From the NCBI GenBank assembly GCA_032622095.1, contig CP136069.1:171176394-171240393 (forward strand): 64,000 nucleotides of DNA, written 5' to 3'. The translations under genes and the position numbers were made by a program. The stretch comes from Siphonodentalium dalli (taxonomy: Eukaryota; Mollusca; Scaphopoda; Gadilida; Siphonodentaliidae). The notes under the pieces were generated by a model. The model made no database searches, was not told the origin of the DNA, and worked only from the letters and a program-made list of their open reading frames with translations. Positions 51,299-62,288 of the stretch are shown piece by piece (within the stretch, counting starts at the first letter, position 1; each line of letters starts with the position of its first letter).

Positions 51299-51414
51299 GG
51301 CTTCCAAAATGTGCTGTGTTTGTGTGTTAATTCGATCTCCCACGATGTGAGTTGTGTTTATTGGATTTCCTTCGCCTGTCGCAGTGAGCGCGCAGCTGAC
51401 CTTTTGTGTCGATA

Positions 51415-51510
51415 ATCTCGTCCAATCAATGCGATGATCGGTTTATTTAGATACCCGAGTCAATGCGTCGATCTGCCCGATTGCTTTAAGGAACATCACG
51501 TGATCCAAAC
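51415..51510 (-). promoter_or_regulatory. candidate promoter region with E-box and CCAAT
   Basis: Upstream of exon 1 (minus strand) lie a TAAATAAA TATA-like word near 51443-51450, a CCAAT box on the plus strand (51422-51426), and a palindromic E-box TCACGTGA at 51496-51503. Beside the E-box is a partial palindrome GATCCAAACGAA...TTCGTTTTGATC. A bHLH gene with an E-box in its own promoter could be self-regulated; this is inference. The start of transcription is unknown. Confidence 0.3.
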
Positions 51511-52057
51511 GAACGAAAATTCGTTTTGATCCAAGTATCCAGTATACATGCATGGTAAACAGGAATGTGATCAGTGGGTCCCAAGCGTACGCTCACACAC
51601 TGGCAAGCTTACCAGGCAGTTTGTCATATACACACCATGGGGTGACCGCATATAAGTGGTACTGCTGAATTGATATGATTCTGGTAGGGCAAACTGATGC
51701 CGGTACGAAAAAGTACCGTTATATTTTCTAAAGTTGTCATATTCGCGGTGTTTGCCAACAATGGCTAATCCGAGCGATTTGAGAAAAAGCCAGTGTATGT
51801 ATGAAACATCCAAGAATATATATAGTTGGGGGGGATAAATAATAATTGAGCTGGTGTTTGCAATACGACATTAATATCCATTTTGATTAAAGTCAATTGC
51901 ATGCAACAACTATAATGCAACCAACTGCAGGATTACAATATTTCGCAATATATATATGTTTTGAATGCTTGATACACATAATTGCTTTACTTTGATATGT
52001 TCAGATTGTCCAAATACCGCGAGAATGAGAACTTTAGACAAATAACGGTACTTTTCC

Positions 52058-52457
52058 TTAACCCTTTACTCAACAGAACGGCCCTGTGCCAATGCATTCT
52101 CTTATATATGCGAGTCGACCATAGGTCGCCTCGCATATATAAGAGAATGCATTGGCTTAACACATTACAAATTATAAAATTGTTAAAGAATGTAAGAAAA
52201 AATGGTAAAAAGTGTTAAAAAAAGATTTTTTTTAGGCCAATGCATTCTCTTATATATGCGAGGCGACCTATGGTCGACTCGCATATATAAGAGAATGCAT
52301 TGGCACAGGGCATAACTATAACCATCACAATGTGGTCAATGAGCCGGTTCCAATTATATCCATATTTGTATGGTTTTATTGAGACAGACCCAAGATATTT
52401 TAGACTGTTGAAGCTTTATTTGGCCGGTTTTGGCCGGTTTGTTGGGTAAAGGGTTAA
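52058..52457. mobile_element. piggyBac-like MITE (CCCTTTACCCAACA type), complete copy
   Basis: It runs from TTAACCCTTTACTCAACAGA to GGTTTGTTGGGTAAAGGGTTAA (TTAA at both ends, TIR of about 17 bp). It has a hairpin at 52088-52156, an AT-rich spacer, a hairpin at 52236-52304, then a shared tail with AACTATAACCATCACAATGT and GAAGCTTTATTTGGCCGG. No frame of interest. Other copies: 52826-52999 (part), 54567-55745, 60738-61127, 61889-62288. Confidence 0.85.
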
Positions 52458-52699
52458 AGCGCTTGAAATAGTTCATAGCTCCTATAGGTTGTGGATGGCC
52501 ACGATCGAGCAAAATTGCGAGCGATTATGTAATTATATCTGTAAAAAGAATACAATATCGCTGTATGTTGAGTAGAAATCAACCTTCGTAAGACGCAGCG
52601 GGTTAATTGGTCCGAGTAGACGCATTGTGCGGGAAATTTGACGGGCAGTATAACTTACTATATCATAGTAATTAGGACGACCACTTTTCACTAAATTGA

Positions 52700-52825
52700 A
52701 CCATCGTGGCACACCGTACCTACTATGCGATCTCTACTATATGCAATAATGGCATTGGAGACGAATACCACATTATTTTGAAGTGCACCAAACTTACTGA
52801 TCTCAGGAAAAAATACTTTAAACCA
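52700..52825 (+). pseudogene. LINE fragment, C-terminal zinc-knuckle-like region
   Basis: The frame reads HRTYYAISTICNNGIGDEYH, then IILKCTKLTDLRKKYFKPY. The IGDEYHxxxxC...LRKKY pattern is typical of the C-terminal end of several non-LTR retrotransposon ORF2 proteins. The corresponding end is missing in the LINE at 18550-21080, which could be the same family. The frame then runs directly into MITE sequence, so the last residues are not LINE-derived. Confidence 0.7.
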
Positions 52826-52999
52826 TATATAAGAGAATGCATTGGCACAGGGCATAACTGTAACTATCACAATGTGGTCAAGGAGCCGGTTCCAATGATA
52901 TCCATATTTGTATGGTTCTATTGAGACAGACCGAAGATATTTTAGGCTGTTGAAGCTTTATTTGGCCGGTTTTGGCCGGTTTGTTGGGTAAAGGGTTAA
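52826..52999. mobile_element. right half of a piggyBac-like MITE
   Basis: It starts within the arm of the second hairpin (ATATATAAGAGAATGCATTG) and follows the copy at 52058-52457 to GGGTAAAGGGTTAA (TTAA 52996-52999). The left half is absent and replaced by LINE sequence. Confidence 0.8.
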
Positions 53000-53704
53000 T
53001 AGCATCAGTTTTTCCTAACATCATCATAACAATTCAGCAGGACCAACCAGCATCATGGCACATTAGCAGGACCACTTGAATGTGGGTAATAAACAGCAAC
53101 ATGCGTATAAAATGTATCATTACTAAACTTAATGACATGAGAGCTGTTGATCTGGAAAAAAATCATGTTGAATAATTAATAATTATATGGACGTAGCAAA
53201 CATGAGATGGAAATGAAGACTACAACAGTTTGAGATTATAGTCCGATAGATTATTTTTTGAACCAACATTACTGCACATTATGTAGTTTGCTAAATTAGA
53301 CCATGTTGTTGCATTTAGCTTTTAAATAAAATTTTAAGTCTTTAACTCACCTCTTGGAAACTATAGTCGAACATTGCATTGGTTGAACACCTGCCAAATA
53401 TATACATATAAGGACAAGCGATTTCACTTTCACATAGGAATTAACTCAGATATAAAAATCACCATATTTCATACCTATACTCTGGTTGAATAATTAAGGC
53501 AGTCCTATAAACTATATTTTCCTCAATAACTTTAGGATGGCCACCCCCATGTTGCCCTAACACGTTAGTTCATTTCCGGAAGATATTGGTGGCCCCTGAT
53601 ACTTAAAATGGCACTAACATTTAAACCTCAATTTAAACCGAGTAATTGTATCAGGTTATCGTGGTCAAATTGGTATAGATCGTAGAGACATGAAATACTC
53701 ACAC

Positions 53705-54210
53705 CTGGTTAAGTGGTCCTGCTAATATGCTATGATGCTGGTGGTCCTGCTGAACTGATATGATGCGGGTAGGACAAACTGATGCCGTTACGAAAAAGTA
53801 CCGTTATGTTTTCTAAAGTTGTCATTTTCGCGGTGTTTGGTAATCCGGGCGATTTAAGGCAAAAAACAGTGTGTGGATGAAACATTCACGACCATATATA
53901 TTTTTGAAAAATATAATAATGCCTGCGCTTGTCTTTCTAAAACGGCGTGATTAACCATCTTGATTATAGTCGATTTTCAACATCTAATACAACCAGTATT
54001 AAAATATTTCGCAAGAGATATGTCTTTGATTGTTTGATACGCATAATGGCATTTTCTGTATATGTTCAGATTACCGGAACACCGCGAAAAAGATAAATTA
54101 AAATAATATACGATACTTTTTGTTAACAGCATCATTTTGCCCTAACAGCATCATATAAATTCAGCAGGACCCAACCGCATCATAGCACATTAGCAGGACC
54201 ACTTGACCAG
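53705..54210. mobile_element. intact TIR element, about 506 bp
   Basis: The left end CTGGTTAAGTGGTCCTGCTA and the inverse of the right end (CTGGTCAAGTGGTCCTGCTA) match over about 50 bp, on through TGCTATGATGC and GTCCTGCTGAA. The interior has GAAAAAGTACCGTTATGTTT and the inverted AAATAATATACGATACTTTT, and is non-coding. No clear target duplication was seen, and the superfamily is not assigned. Related copies are at 51640-53079 and 14815-15198. Confidence 0.8.
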
Positions 54211-54566
54211 GGATGACACTTATACACGGGGTTCCATATACCCCGAACAAAACAAGTTACCAACGTTACTACATGTTGTTGTTTCATCATTTTACATAGA
54301 CGCACTTCACGGCATGATATCATGATATACAAATAAGCATTGTGATTTTCTATTTTCCTCACAGAGAAAAATACCCAATACATGTAACGTTATGTTGTTT
54401 ATTTATAAGCTGAAGAACAATGGACGCTTGTACAGTTCTGATATGATAATATATAAAATTATATCACTTCAATACAACTTTCCGAGACCGCAGATATGTT
54501 CATGCATTTGTCGACTTATTGTGATCACCTGAACACGATAAAACCATATCACTACTATAATCTAAT

Positions 54567-55745
54567 TTAACACTTTACCCAACAGAACGGCCCTGTGCCA
54601 ATGCATTCTCTTATATATGCGAGTCGACCATAGGTCGCCTCGCATATATAAGAGAATGCATTGGCTTAACACATTAAAAAAATTTGTTTAGGCCAATGCA
54701 TTCTCTTATATATGCGAGGCGACCTATGGTCGACTCGCATATATAAGACTAGAAGGTGACCCGACTTCGTCCGGGCTATTCAAAAACCAAATTTCAAGTC
54801 GATTGCTCCGTGCTCGGCGACCCGATAAAATTCGTATCCGGGGCAAGATACATTCACATACCAAATTTAAAGTCAATATCTCAACCCGTTTCCGAGATCT
54901 CGTCTGCGCATGCGCGAAGCTGGCGTCGCACGTGCTCGGCGACCCGATAAAATTCGTATCCGGGGCAAGATACATTCACATACCAAATTTCAAGTCGATA
55001 GCTACACCCGTTTTCGAGATATATAGCCCAATGTCATTTGCGGATACCTCGGCCGGTGATGAGTTAACGCGACACAGTCAAATGCATCGGCAGGGTGAGA
55101 GTTAACGTAATCTAACTTTATGACCTCTGACGACGTCATAGAAATTACGCATTGATTTTATCCCGATAAAAGCATCGGACCACTTGTACCTAATAATTGA
55201 GGCAGATAACTAAAACGGATACATACATATTATATATCGTTGGAAAGGGGACACGCCACAGATTCTAACCGTGCAAATTATATGACTGGCAATTTATTAT
55301 TCGCGCTATATCGAATCGATTTGTGAGCACCGAACTGAAATATATTAGCGCAAAAACGGCGTAAAAACAGATTTGACCTCCGCACGTGAAAAGTTGACCT
55401 CGCACGGACAAATAAATATGCCTATGTTCGTCTCCGGCCGAAAACACATCCAAATACCAAATTTCATCGAAATTGGCTTAGTCGTTTTGGAGTCCATCGA
55501 TTTCAAACACACACACACACACACACACAAACAAACAAACACATACATACACACACAGATCTTTCAAAATATATAATAGATAATGCATTGGCACAGGGCA
55601 TAGCTGTAACTATCACAATGTGGTCAAGGAGCCGGTTCCAATGATACCCATATTTGTATGGTTCTATTGAGACAGACCGAAGATATTTTAGGCTGTTGAA
55701 GCTTTATTTGGCCGGTTTTGGCCGGTTTGTTGGGTAAAGGGTTAA
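54567..55745. mobile_element. piggyBac-like MITE split by a Helitron
   Basis: The left part 54567-54748 runs from TTAACACTTTACCCAACAGA through hairpin 1 (54597-54665) into hairpin 2. The right part 55581-55745 runs from the other arm of hairpin 2 to GGGTAAAGGGTTAA. Bases 54749-55580 are the inserted Helitron. The spacer between the hairpins is shorter than in the other copies. Confidence 0.85.
54749..55580 (-). mobile_element. non-autonomous Helitron inserted in a MITE hairpin
   Basis: On the minus strand it starts TCTATTATATATTTTGAAAG at 55580 after an A and has (GT)n. It ends with hairpin CCCGGACGAAGTCGGG, TCACCTT and CTAG (54752-54749), followed by a host T. Insertion between A and T and lack of target duplication fit Helitrons. 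The 5' part matches Helitron B, and the 3' part carries one and a half of the 122-bp units of Helitron A. No Rep/helicase. Confidence 0.88.
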
Positions 55746-56045
55746 GTCTTGTACAGAGTAGTTTCACCTTGATTGATGGGTGTTCACACACTCGAAAAAC
55801 TTTTCTGGCATTGTTTTTGCAAGCATTTCGATACAAAGAGCTATAACACCCCCCATGTACGTGGTATCGCCAAACCCGAGGGTATCACCATACCAGACCA
55901 TGGGGTTTTGATAAACGAACATATCTTCCCTCAGATGAAGCAAATATCTCCCAGTTAAATGGTGATATCCACTATACAAAACATAATTTCGCAAAGCGGA
56001 ATGTTCCCTCAATGGGATAGCGACCATAGCTTGCTCTCACCCATT

Positions 56046-57350
56046 TACACTCTAAGAAATAAGGGTTCTTTGGGGTTCTTTGAATGTTCCTCGATGTCAG
56101 AAAAAGGTTCTCTGTAATCGATACGGTTCGTCGGTGTGTAACTAGGGTTCTCTTGGATGCTGAATGGTTCATGACCAAACAATAATGCAGTTGTTAGATG
56201 TGCCATGGAGCCGAATTGAGTGATTAACATGAATAGAACATCAAACAGAGAGACAGGAGGAGTATGTGTTTGTTTGCAGGGGTGGGGAATAGTAATGTGT
56301 AATAGAAATGCATTGCAATGCATTAAATTTTCTCAAGTAATGCAAAGTAGTGTGTACTGCACACTTTTCTGCATTATATAATGCAGACTTTTACGCGTAG
56401 CCTAAAGCAAATAATGTACGCCTACTACTAACCAAAAATGGTGAGTAATCTACTATATATTTTGAGACTTCCGTGTGTGTGTGTCCTTTATAGACTCGAA
56501 ACCAGCTCGACCGATTGAGCCAACATTTGCTATCTAAGGGTAAACACCACAGGCACTGCACTCGGACCATTAAAGTTTACGGAATGTCGCGATATACGCA
56601 AGAGCGAAAACATACTATATTATCATCGTACGCTATTCCATCTGGAGTTCTTATAAAGGTTCTCTAAAGAACCATGTTGGGATAGATTATGCTTCCATTA
56701 AGAATCCTGTTCTGATATATGAAAGGTTCTCTGAAGAACCCTCGTGTCATAATCGAAAAATACACACAAATATATGTTAAAGTGCAGACTAATTCACCAC
56801 CTTCGTGTATTCAAGAATATGAATCACACCAAAAATTAAGCGAATTGTATATGGAATGTGTAGGTATAAGCTGCCTTGTATATATCATTCCCCAAATGCT
56901 TCAATATTATGACAATCTATTAGTTATTATAAAACACATCAAAGTGTACTGAACGTCGCGATATACACAATAGCGCAACCATGCTACATGTATATATTAT
57001 CATCGTACGCTATTCCATATTACAGGTTCTCTGAAGTTCTCTGTTGGTGTAGATTATGGTTCCCTTAAGAAGCCTGTTCTGATATATGAAAGGTTCTCTG
57101 AAGAACCCTCGTGTGACCCTTATGATTGTGTCCTCCGAAGTACCATCTGGGGTTCTTATAAAGGTTCCCGGAAGAACCATGTTCATATTATGGTTCCCTT
57201 AAGAACCATTTTGGGGTTCTTCTGTTGAACCTTATGATATGGTTCTTTAGTAGAACCTTGTGATGGGGTCCTTTGAAGCACCAAATAAGGTGCTCCTATT
57301 GAAGAACCTTTTTGGGTTCTCTGAAGGACTTCTGGTTCTAAGAGTGTACA
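56046..57350. mobile_element. non-autonomous element with CACTCTAAGAA ends and AGGTTCT subrepeats
   Basis: It starts ACACTCTAAGAAATAAGGGT and ends TTCTAAGAGTGTA. The interior is dominated by AAGGTTCTCTGAAGAACC-type words in both orientations. A segment of about 370 bp (GTCGCGATATACNCAANAGC to GAAAGGTTCTCTGAAGAACC) is duplicated in tandem at about 56580-56750 and 56945-57120. There is no transposase. Similar CACTNTAAGAA ends are known from widespread animal MITEs; the class is not assigned. Confidence 0.7.
56449..56560 (+). mobile_element. Helitron-like 5' terminus inside the preceding element
   Basis: TCTACTATATATTTTGAGAC after an A, then (GT)n and TAGACTCGAAACCAGCTCGA, has the same layout as the 5' ends of Helitrons A and B. 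No CTAG end with a hairpin was found before 57350, so it may be truncated. Confidence 0.55.
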
Positions 57351-57800
57351 TTTAATAGAAATTCCGACTCATTTCCGATTTTATTAACGCCCGACGGGTG
57401 TATATTGTGGTTTAGAAAGCTATGGTTCGCTGGGCATTTTTATAAATAGATAATGGGTTTTTCCGGTTGTGACAATTCGCAGTAGATCGCTATTTGCGGA
57501 CGTCTATTTGCGGATTTCACCAAATTCGCGGATGTCCCCTAAAATTGTCGAAATATGTTGATTTTAATTAGGGAACGGGTGCGTATATGTCAATTGATAC
57601 GTATTTTAAACAAATAACAACACGATCATCATAATAGTAGTTTATTCTAACCATCATATGATAATCATCATCATCATCGTCGTCATCATCATCATCATCA
57701 TAATACGTAACAAGTCTTGCGACTTTTCGTCCCAATAACATTACAATGTATTATGCAATGCTTGTTTACAAATATATGTATCGTCATTCGATATTTACTT
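57351..57800. other. no gene; ATC microsatellite at 57663-57702
   Basis: A (CAT)n/(ATC)n tract with two GTC interruptions lies at 57663-57702. The remainder is AT-rich and unassigned. Confidence 0.6.
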
Positions 57801-57818
57801 GTGAGTCACTTGAACATA

Positions 57819-58270
57819 TTACTTGTCGTCGAACTCGTATTTTATATAATAGAAGAATGAGTCTATGTATATTTTGAATTGATAGGGTGTTGGAGCCTCA
57901 ACGGTGAAGTCTGGCAGAGAGTTCCAGCTATTTGCCACCCTCTGCGTGAAGAAATATTTTCTTATGGCCTTGTTAACAATGGGCATCTGTAGCTTTTTAT
58001 TATGTCCTTTTGTTCTTCCTGATGAATGTCTTTCTAATAGGTCACATGCATTGGTATTGTAATGGCCATTCAACAGTTTATATACCTCGATTAGATCTCC
58101 TCTAAATATTCCATATTTGAAAGACATCAGATTTAGTCTTTTTCAGTCTCTGTAGCATAGAGTTTTGATTTGACGAACTTCTAGTTTCGTTGCTTTTCTT
58201 TGTATTTCTCTAACACAATGCTTTGATATTTGTGATTTGAGCTCCACGCAGAGTTATAGTATTCGATGAT
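57819..58270 (-). pseudogene. LINE fragment, reverse-transcriptase C-terminus
   Basis: On the minus strand 58270-58140 reads EYYNSAWSSNHKYQSIVLEK, then YKEKQRN, and frameshifts into LNLMSFKYGIFRGDLIEVYK. It goes on with LLNGHYN, SGRTKGHNKKLQ, RKYFFTQRVANSWNSLPDFT and ends FKIYIDSFF before a stop at 57819. The RGDLIEVYK...RGH-KL...F-RV-N-WN-LP order is typical of CR1/Jockey-like non-LTR elements. At least one frameshift and a stop (RN/KF) show that it is dead. It differs from the LINE C-terminus at 29623-29823. Confidence 0.8.
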
Positions 58271-59644
58271 ATGTCTGATTATGTAGAGCGATTATAAAGT
58301 GTCGATGCTCAAGTTCGTGAAAGTTCTGTTGACTATACCGATGATTTAAGAAGTTTTTTGTTTTAGGATATTGTAGGAAGGCTAATCTGGCCGTGTCAAA
58401 TTGAGCTATATCGATGGTATGTATCGCAGGACAACACATTTCGGGTTTCCGTTGGGTGTGTATTTGCTGGATGTCTTATAGTTGCAGTATGTAACTATTA
58501 TGACCGCGTTAATTGCTCTCGATGTTTAGGTATGCACAATGGCTGGGCCATGCACTCTTGGCGGGAACACAATGCCTCCGATTTTTGATCCGCATTTAGA
58601 AGCTTTCTGGTGTGGTGAATGTAAAACCTGCAGTAATAAGCCATAGTTTTTTGTAATAATTTAAAGGATTAGTTGTTTTAACGAAATTCTGAGACTGTGC
58701 ATTCATGTAACCAATATATTTTATATTATAATTTATATTTATGCCTAATAATATGATCTTGAGTGCGTTACCATTTCTGATTATGGTTTTCTTGTCATAA
58801 ATAGTAGACACATTTTGACGTTAGGTAGTTCGTTTAAAACATAATTATCAGTCTTAAATGGTGGATAATGCGTGTATCAACAGAAAAATATATGTTTAAT
58901 TAACCATAAAATTGTTTAGCTTTCAGAGCGGTTCGCAAAAATACTATCAGGGTCCAAGTGTGGGTACCCACCATAATTTCGGGTATCAAAACCGCAGATC
59001 GATCCTGCGATGAAATGTCGCCAAACCAGAGCTGGGATGTCAAAGATGCGAATGATATGCTTCACATTTTGACCGTTTTTTGCTTGAAAATGTCCCAATT
59101 ATCATTCGGACAGGCCGGCACGTGTATCGTATTTAGAGTGGGGTGCATGCGCAAGTGTAAAAACTTATATGTCTGTTTGTGTTTTAGCCACGTTCCTGCT
59201 AACTCATGATTTACACTGATTTAATGTTTCCATTCGTTGTACAGTTCCGGGCCTATAATGTCGAATAACATGGAATAGCCATTACGATTAATATGACATT
59301 AGAACATAAAACACAAACAAACATAAACGCTTTCACCCTTGCACGTGCACCCCCACCCTAAATATGATCCATGACACTTTCGTCATCATCATCGTCAAAG
59401 TCACGTATGGAATAATTCAACACCAGTTGATCCGATTGTTTTTTCCGGTGGTTGTAGGAAACTGTTGTTCGTCATAGACCATACTATACACCACTCATGG
59501 ATGCACCCCTCTCCCCTGTATATGTATGTTGATTGACACGCTTTACAGTAACTTGACCGCTGTTGTTATTGGCATCTTCGTTCTGAAAATTAAAGTTACA
59601 ATTATCATCACTGGAAAAAATTAAATCGTATGTTACAAAATAGA
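58271..59644. other. no gene recognised
   Basis: 58271-58440 may still be LINE-derived (a frame continues upstream of the RT C-terminus) but no motif was recognised. The rest has only short frames. Confidence 0.45.
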
Positions 59645-59797
59645 TTAACCCTTTCATGACGGGAGCATTGCTGTTGCAACATTAAAGACCCTGTCCCAAT
59701 GCATTATCGTATATATGGTCGACTCGCATATATAAGAAAATGCATTGGCACAGGGTTTTCGCAAACATTCAGGACGCTCCTGCCATGAAAGAGTTAA
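59645..59797. mobile_element. piggyBac-like MITE, short copy
   Basis: 153 bp from TTAACCCTTTCATGACGGGA to CTGCCATGAAAGAGTTAA, with TTAA at both ends and a TIR of about 15 bp. The hairpin at about 59698-59751 has lost part of its left arm. The GGCACAGGGTTTTCGCAAAC tail matches the copies at 13280-13510 and 33261-33502. Confidence 0.8.
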
Positions 59798-60737
59798 GGG
59801 GAGACGCACGTTTTTCAGAAATTCAGCCCAAAAATGGCAAGAGATTTTCAACAAAGAATTTGTTTGGATCTATCTGGCGAAAAATCTTGAATTTCACATA
59901 TAATCTTCATTTACACGAATAGTTGCACAATTATCTATCCTGTTTGACATTTGTCATATTTGAACTGACGTTCACCCCAGGTTAAATAGCACACGCTTTC
60001 TGTTCATATATCCACTATACATATGACTATAACACGCTACTTGTTATCATAAGATCGTACTAAACATCGTTTTTCGTACCAGAACTCGGAAAATAAAAAT
60101 AAATCGTTCGAATAGAGTCACCACCGTTCAGTCTGTTCTCCCGAAAATCAGCACGGCTTATAACAGGATTTGTTTTAGGATCATAATATTATTTTGCATA
60201 CGTAATGAACTGAGAATGAGAGTGTTTTAGTGCCAATAATGACCCAATAGCTTTGATTCTGCAAACCTGAAATACTTATTACACACCATCAACCACTTTA
60301 GCTGTTTTAATACGGGACATTCAAAGTTATTCTGAAGGAAACAAAATAGTCTATTGTTTTTATCACCACTATTTTAGATAAAGAAAGCAAATTTTCGGTC
60401 AAGGAAATGACAAGGTAGAAACTAATATCACTGCTTCGTCTTGCTGTTAAGTTGAACGGTGCCTAAAAAAAGAAAAAGATTGTCCCAACACAATATGTGC
60501 CTTTAAATATTTCCGAAAGTCATGTCACTGGTATGAAAGTTGGCCAGGTCATGGCAGAGTCCGCTCTTCCATGTCCTGGACCGAGAGCATGAGTGAGTGC
60601 GTGTATTATGTCTTTTCTCTTTTGTTATTCTTTGTTCACAATAAAAAAAATAAAATAATAATAATAATGACCGAATATGACTTATTATAAGTTCATTATG
60701 GCCGGAAATTAACAAGATTAAACCAACTCACGACTCG
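59798..60737. other. no gene recognised
   Basis: AT-rich sequence with an A/T-rich simple tract (ATAATAATAATAATGA) near 60653-60668. No transposon ends were matched. Confidence 0.5.
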
Positions 60738-61127
60738 TTAACCCTTTATCCAACAGAACGGCCCTGTGCCAATGCATTCTCTTATATATGCGAGTCGACC
60801 ATAGGTCGCCTCGCATATATAAGAGAATGCATTGGCTTAACACATTAAAAATTATAAAATTGTTAAAGAATGTAAGAAAAAAATGGTAAAAAGTGTTAAA
60901 AAAAGATTTTTTTAGGCCAATGCATTCTCTTATATATGCGAGGCGACCTATGGTCGACTCGCATATATAAGAGAATGCATTGGCACAGGGCATAACTGTA
61001 ACTATCACAATGTGGTCAAGGAGCCGGTTCCAATGATATCCATATTGGTATGGTTCTTATGAGACAGACCAAAGTTATTTTAGGCTGTTGAAGCTTTATT
61101 TGGCCGGTTTGTTGGGTAAAGGGTTAT
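60738..61127. mobile_element. piggyBac-like MITE (CCCTTTACCCAACA type)
   Basis: From TTAACCCTTTATCCAACAGA to GGGTAAAGGGTTAT (the last base of the right TTAA has changed). It holds hairpins at about 60768-60836 and 60916-60985. Its layout is the same as 52058-52457, with one GGCCGGTTTT unit fewer near the right end. Confidence 0.85.
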
Positions 61128-61525
61128 AATGTGTTTTCATTGTGTTCCGCGTCATAAACCGAATATTGCGCGAGGATATGTTGTTTCGTTCGTTTTATTT
61201 GCCAATCGCTCACTGAGGTCAACATGGCAAAGGTTGGTCTGATCCCAGGTTAACTGACAACGCTGATGGGGTGTTTTGTTTATGGGCCACGTTGATTTAT
61301 CTCGTATGTTGGCTGAACAAAGCGGTACTGTAAATATTACAGTAACGTTTACATATCAATATATATGGGCATGTCACACTGATTCTGTTAGATAAAATGG
61401 CAATATACAATTCACAATAAACCCGCGTGTTACATGTATATGCTTACTTGAGTACCGGTGTTGAGTTATATATGATCTATAAAATATGACAACACGGACC
61501 GAAGGTTGGTAAGTGCAAAACGATG

Positions 61526-61691
61526 TACAGTAATGCCCTAAATAATCGACTCCTTAACCACAGCAGAATTATTGCTAATTTTCGGGATTTAGTCGGAAAT
61601 AAGGTTTGCTGCCATATTTCCGACTAAATCCTGAAAAATTACCCATAATTCTGCTGTGGTTAAGGAGTCGATTATTTAGGGCATTACTGTA
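61526..61691. mobile_element. palindromic MITE with TACAGTAATGCCC ends
   Basis: 166 bp. Arms of about 77 bp from TACAGTAATGCCCTAAATAA to CCGACTAAATCC are near-perfect inverses around a short GGTTTGCTGCC loop. Outer TA dinucleotides fit a Tc1/mariner-type TA target. The frames of 113 and 134 codons crossing it are artefacts of the palindrome and the next MITE. Confidence 0.85.
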
Positions 61692-61888
61692 CCACGTGTT
61701 ATACTCGTGCAATTCGCCATTAATTGTCGCAATGATGAACTTGTACTGGGAGAACATTATAAACCGTTTTGGAGTCTCGTCATACATCTCTCTGGATGGT
61801 CTCACGCATACACATATCCGGGAGTTTATTCTGGGGAGCAATGAGTCATGGATAACAGACCACACATGCAGCTGTACATATGGATATA

Positions 61889-62288
61889 TTAACCCTTTAC
61901 CCAACAAACCGGCCAAAACCGGCCAAATAAAGCTTCAACAGCCTAACATATCTTCGGTCTGTCTCAATAGAACCATACAAATATGGATATCATTGGAACC
62001 GGCTCCTTGACCACATTGTGATAGCTACAGTTATGCCCTGTGCCAATGCATTCTCTTATATATGCGAGTCGACCATAGGTCGCCTCGCATATATAAGAGA
62101 ATGCATTGGCCTAAAAAAAATCTTTTTTTAACACTTTTTACCATTTTTTCTTACATTCTTTAACAATTTTATAATTTTTAATGTGTTAAGCCAATGCATT
62201 CTCTTATATATGCGAGGCGACCTATGGTCGACTCGCATATATAAGAGAATGCATTGGCACAGGGCCCTTCTGTTGGGTAAAGGGTTAA
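61889..62288. mobile_element. piggyBac-like MITE, opposite orientation
   Basis: Starts TTAACCCTTTACCCAACAAA and ends TTGGGTAAAGGGTTAA, with TTAA at both ends. It is the reverse complement of the layout at 60738-61127. Hairpins at 62040-62110 and 62192-62260. Confidence 0.85.

Larger units (their letters stand above)
51640..53079. mobile_element. TIR element of the 53705-54210 family, interrupted at its TTAA
   Basis: The left part (about 51650-52057) has GGTACTGCTGAATTGATATG, GAAAAAGTACCGTTATATTT and ACGGTACTTTTCCTTAA. The right part (53000-53079) has GCATCAGTTTTTCCTAACAT, ATTCAGCAGGACCAACCAGC and ACATTAGCAGGACCACTTGA. Joined across 52058-52999 they match the intact copy, in which the corresponding position is TTTTTGTTAACAGCATCA. 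A TTAA in this element was therefore the target of piggyBac-like insertion. Confidence 0.7.

Noticed and set aside
61606-62010. 134-codon frame on the plus strand
   Set aside because: It starts inside a palindromic MITE and ends inside a piggyBac-like MITE. It has no motif, and the antisense frame mirrors it.
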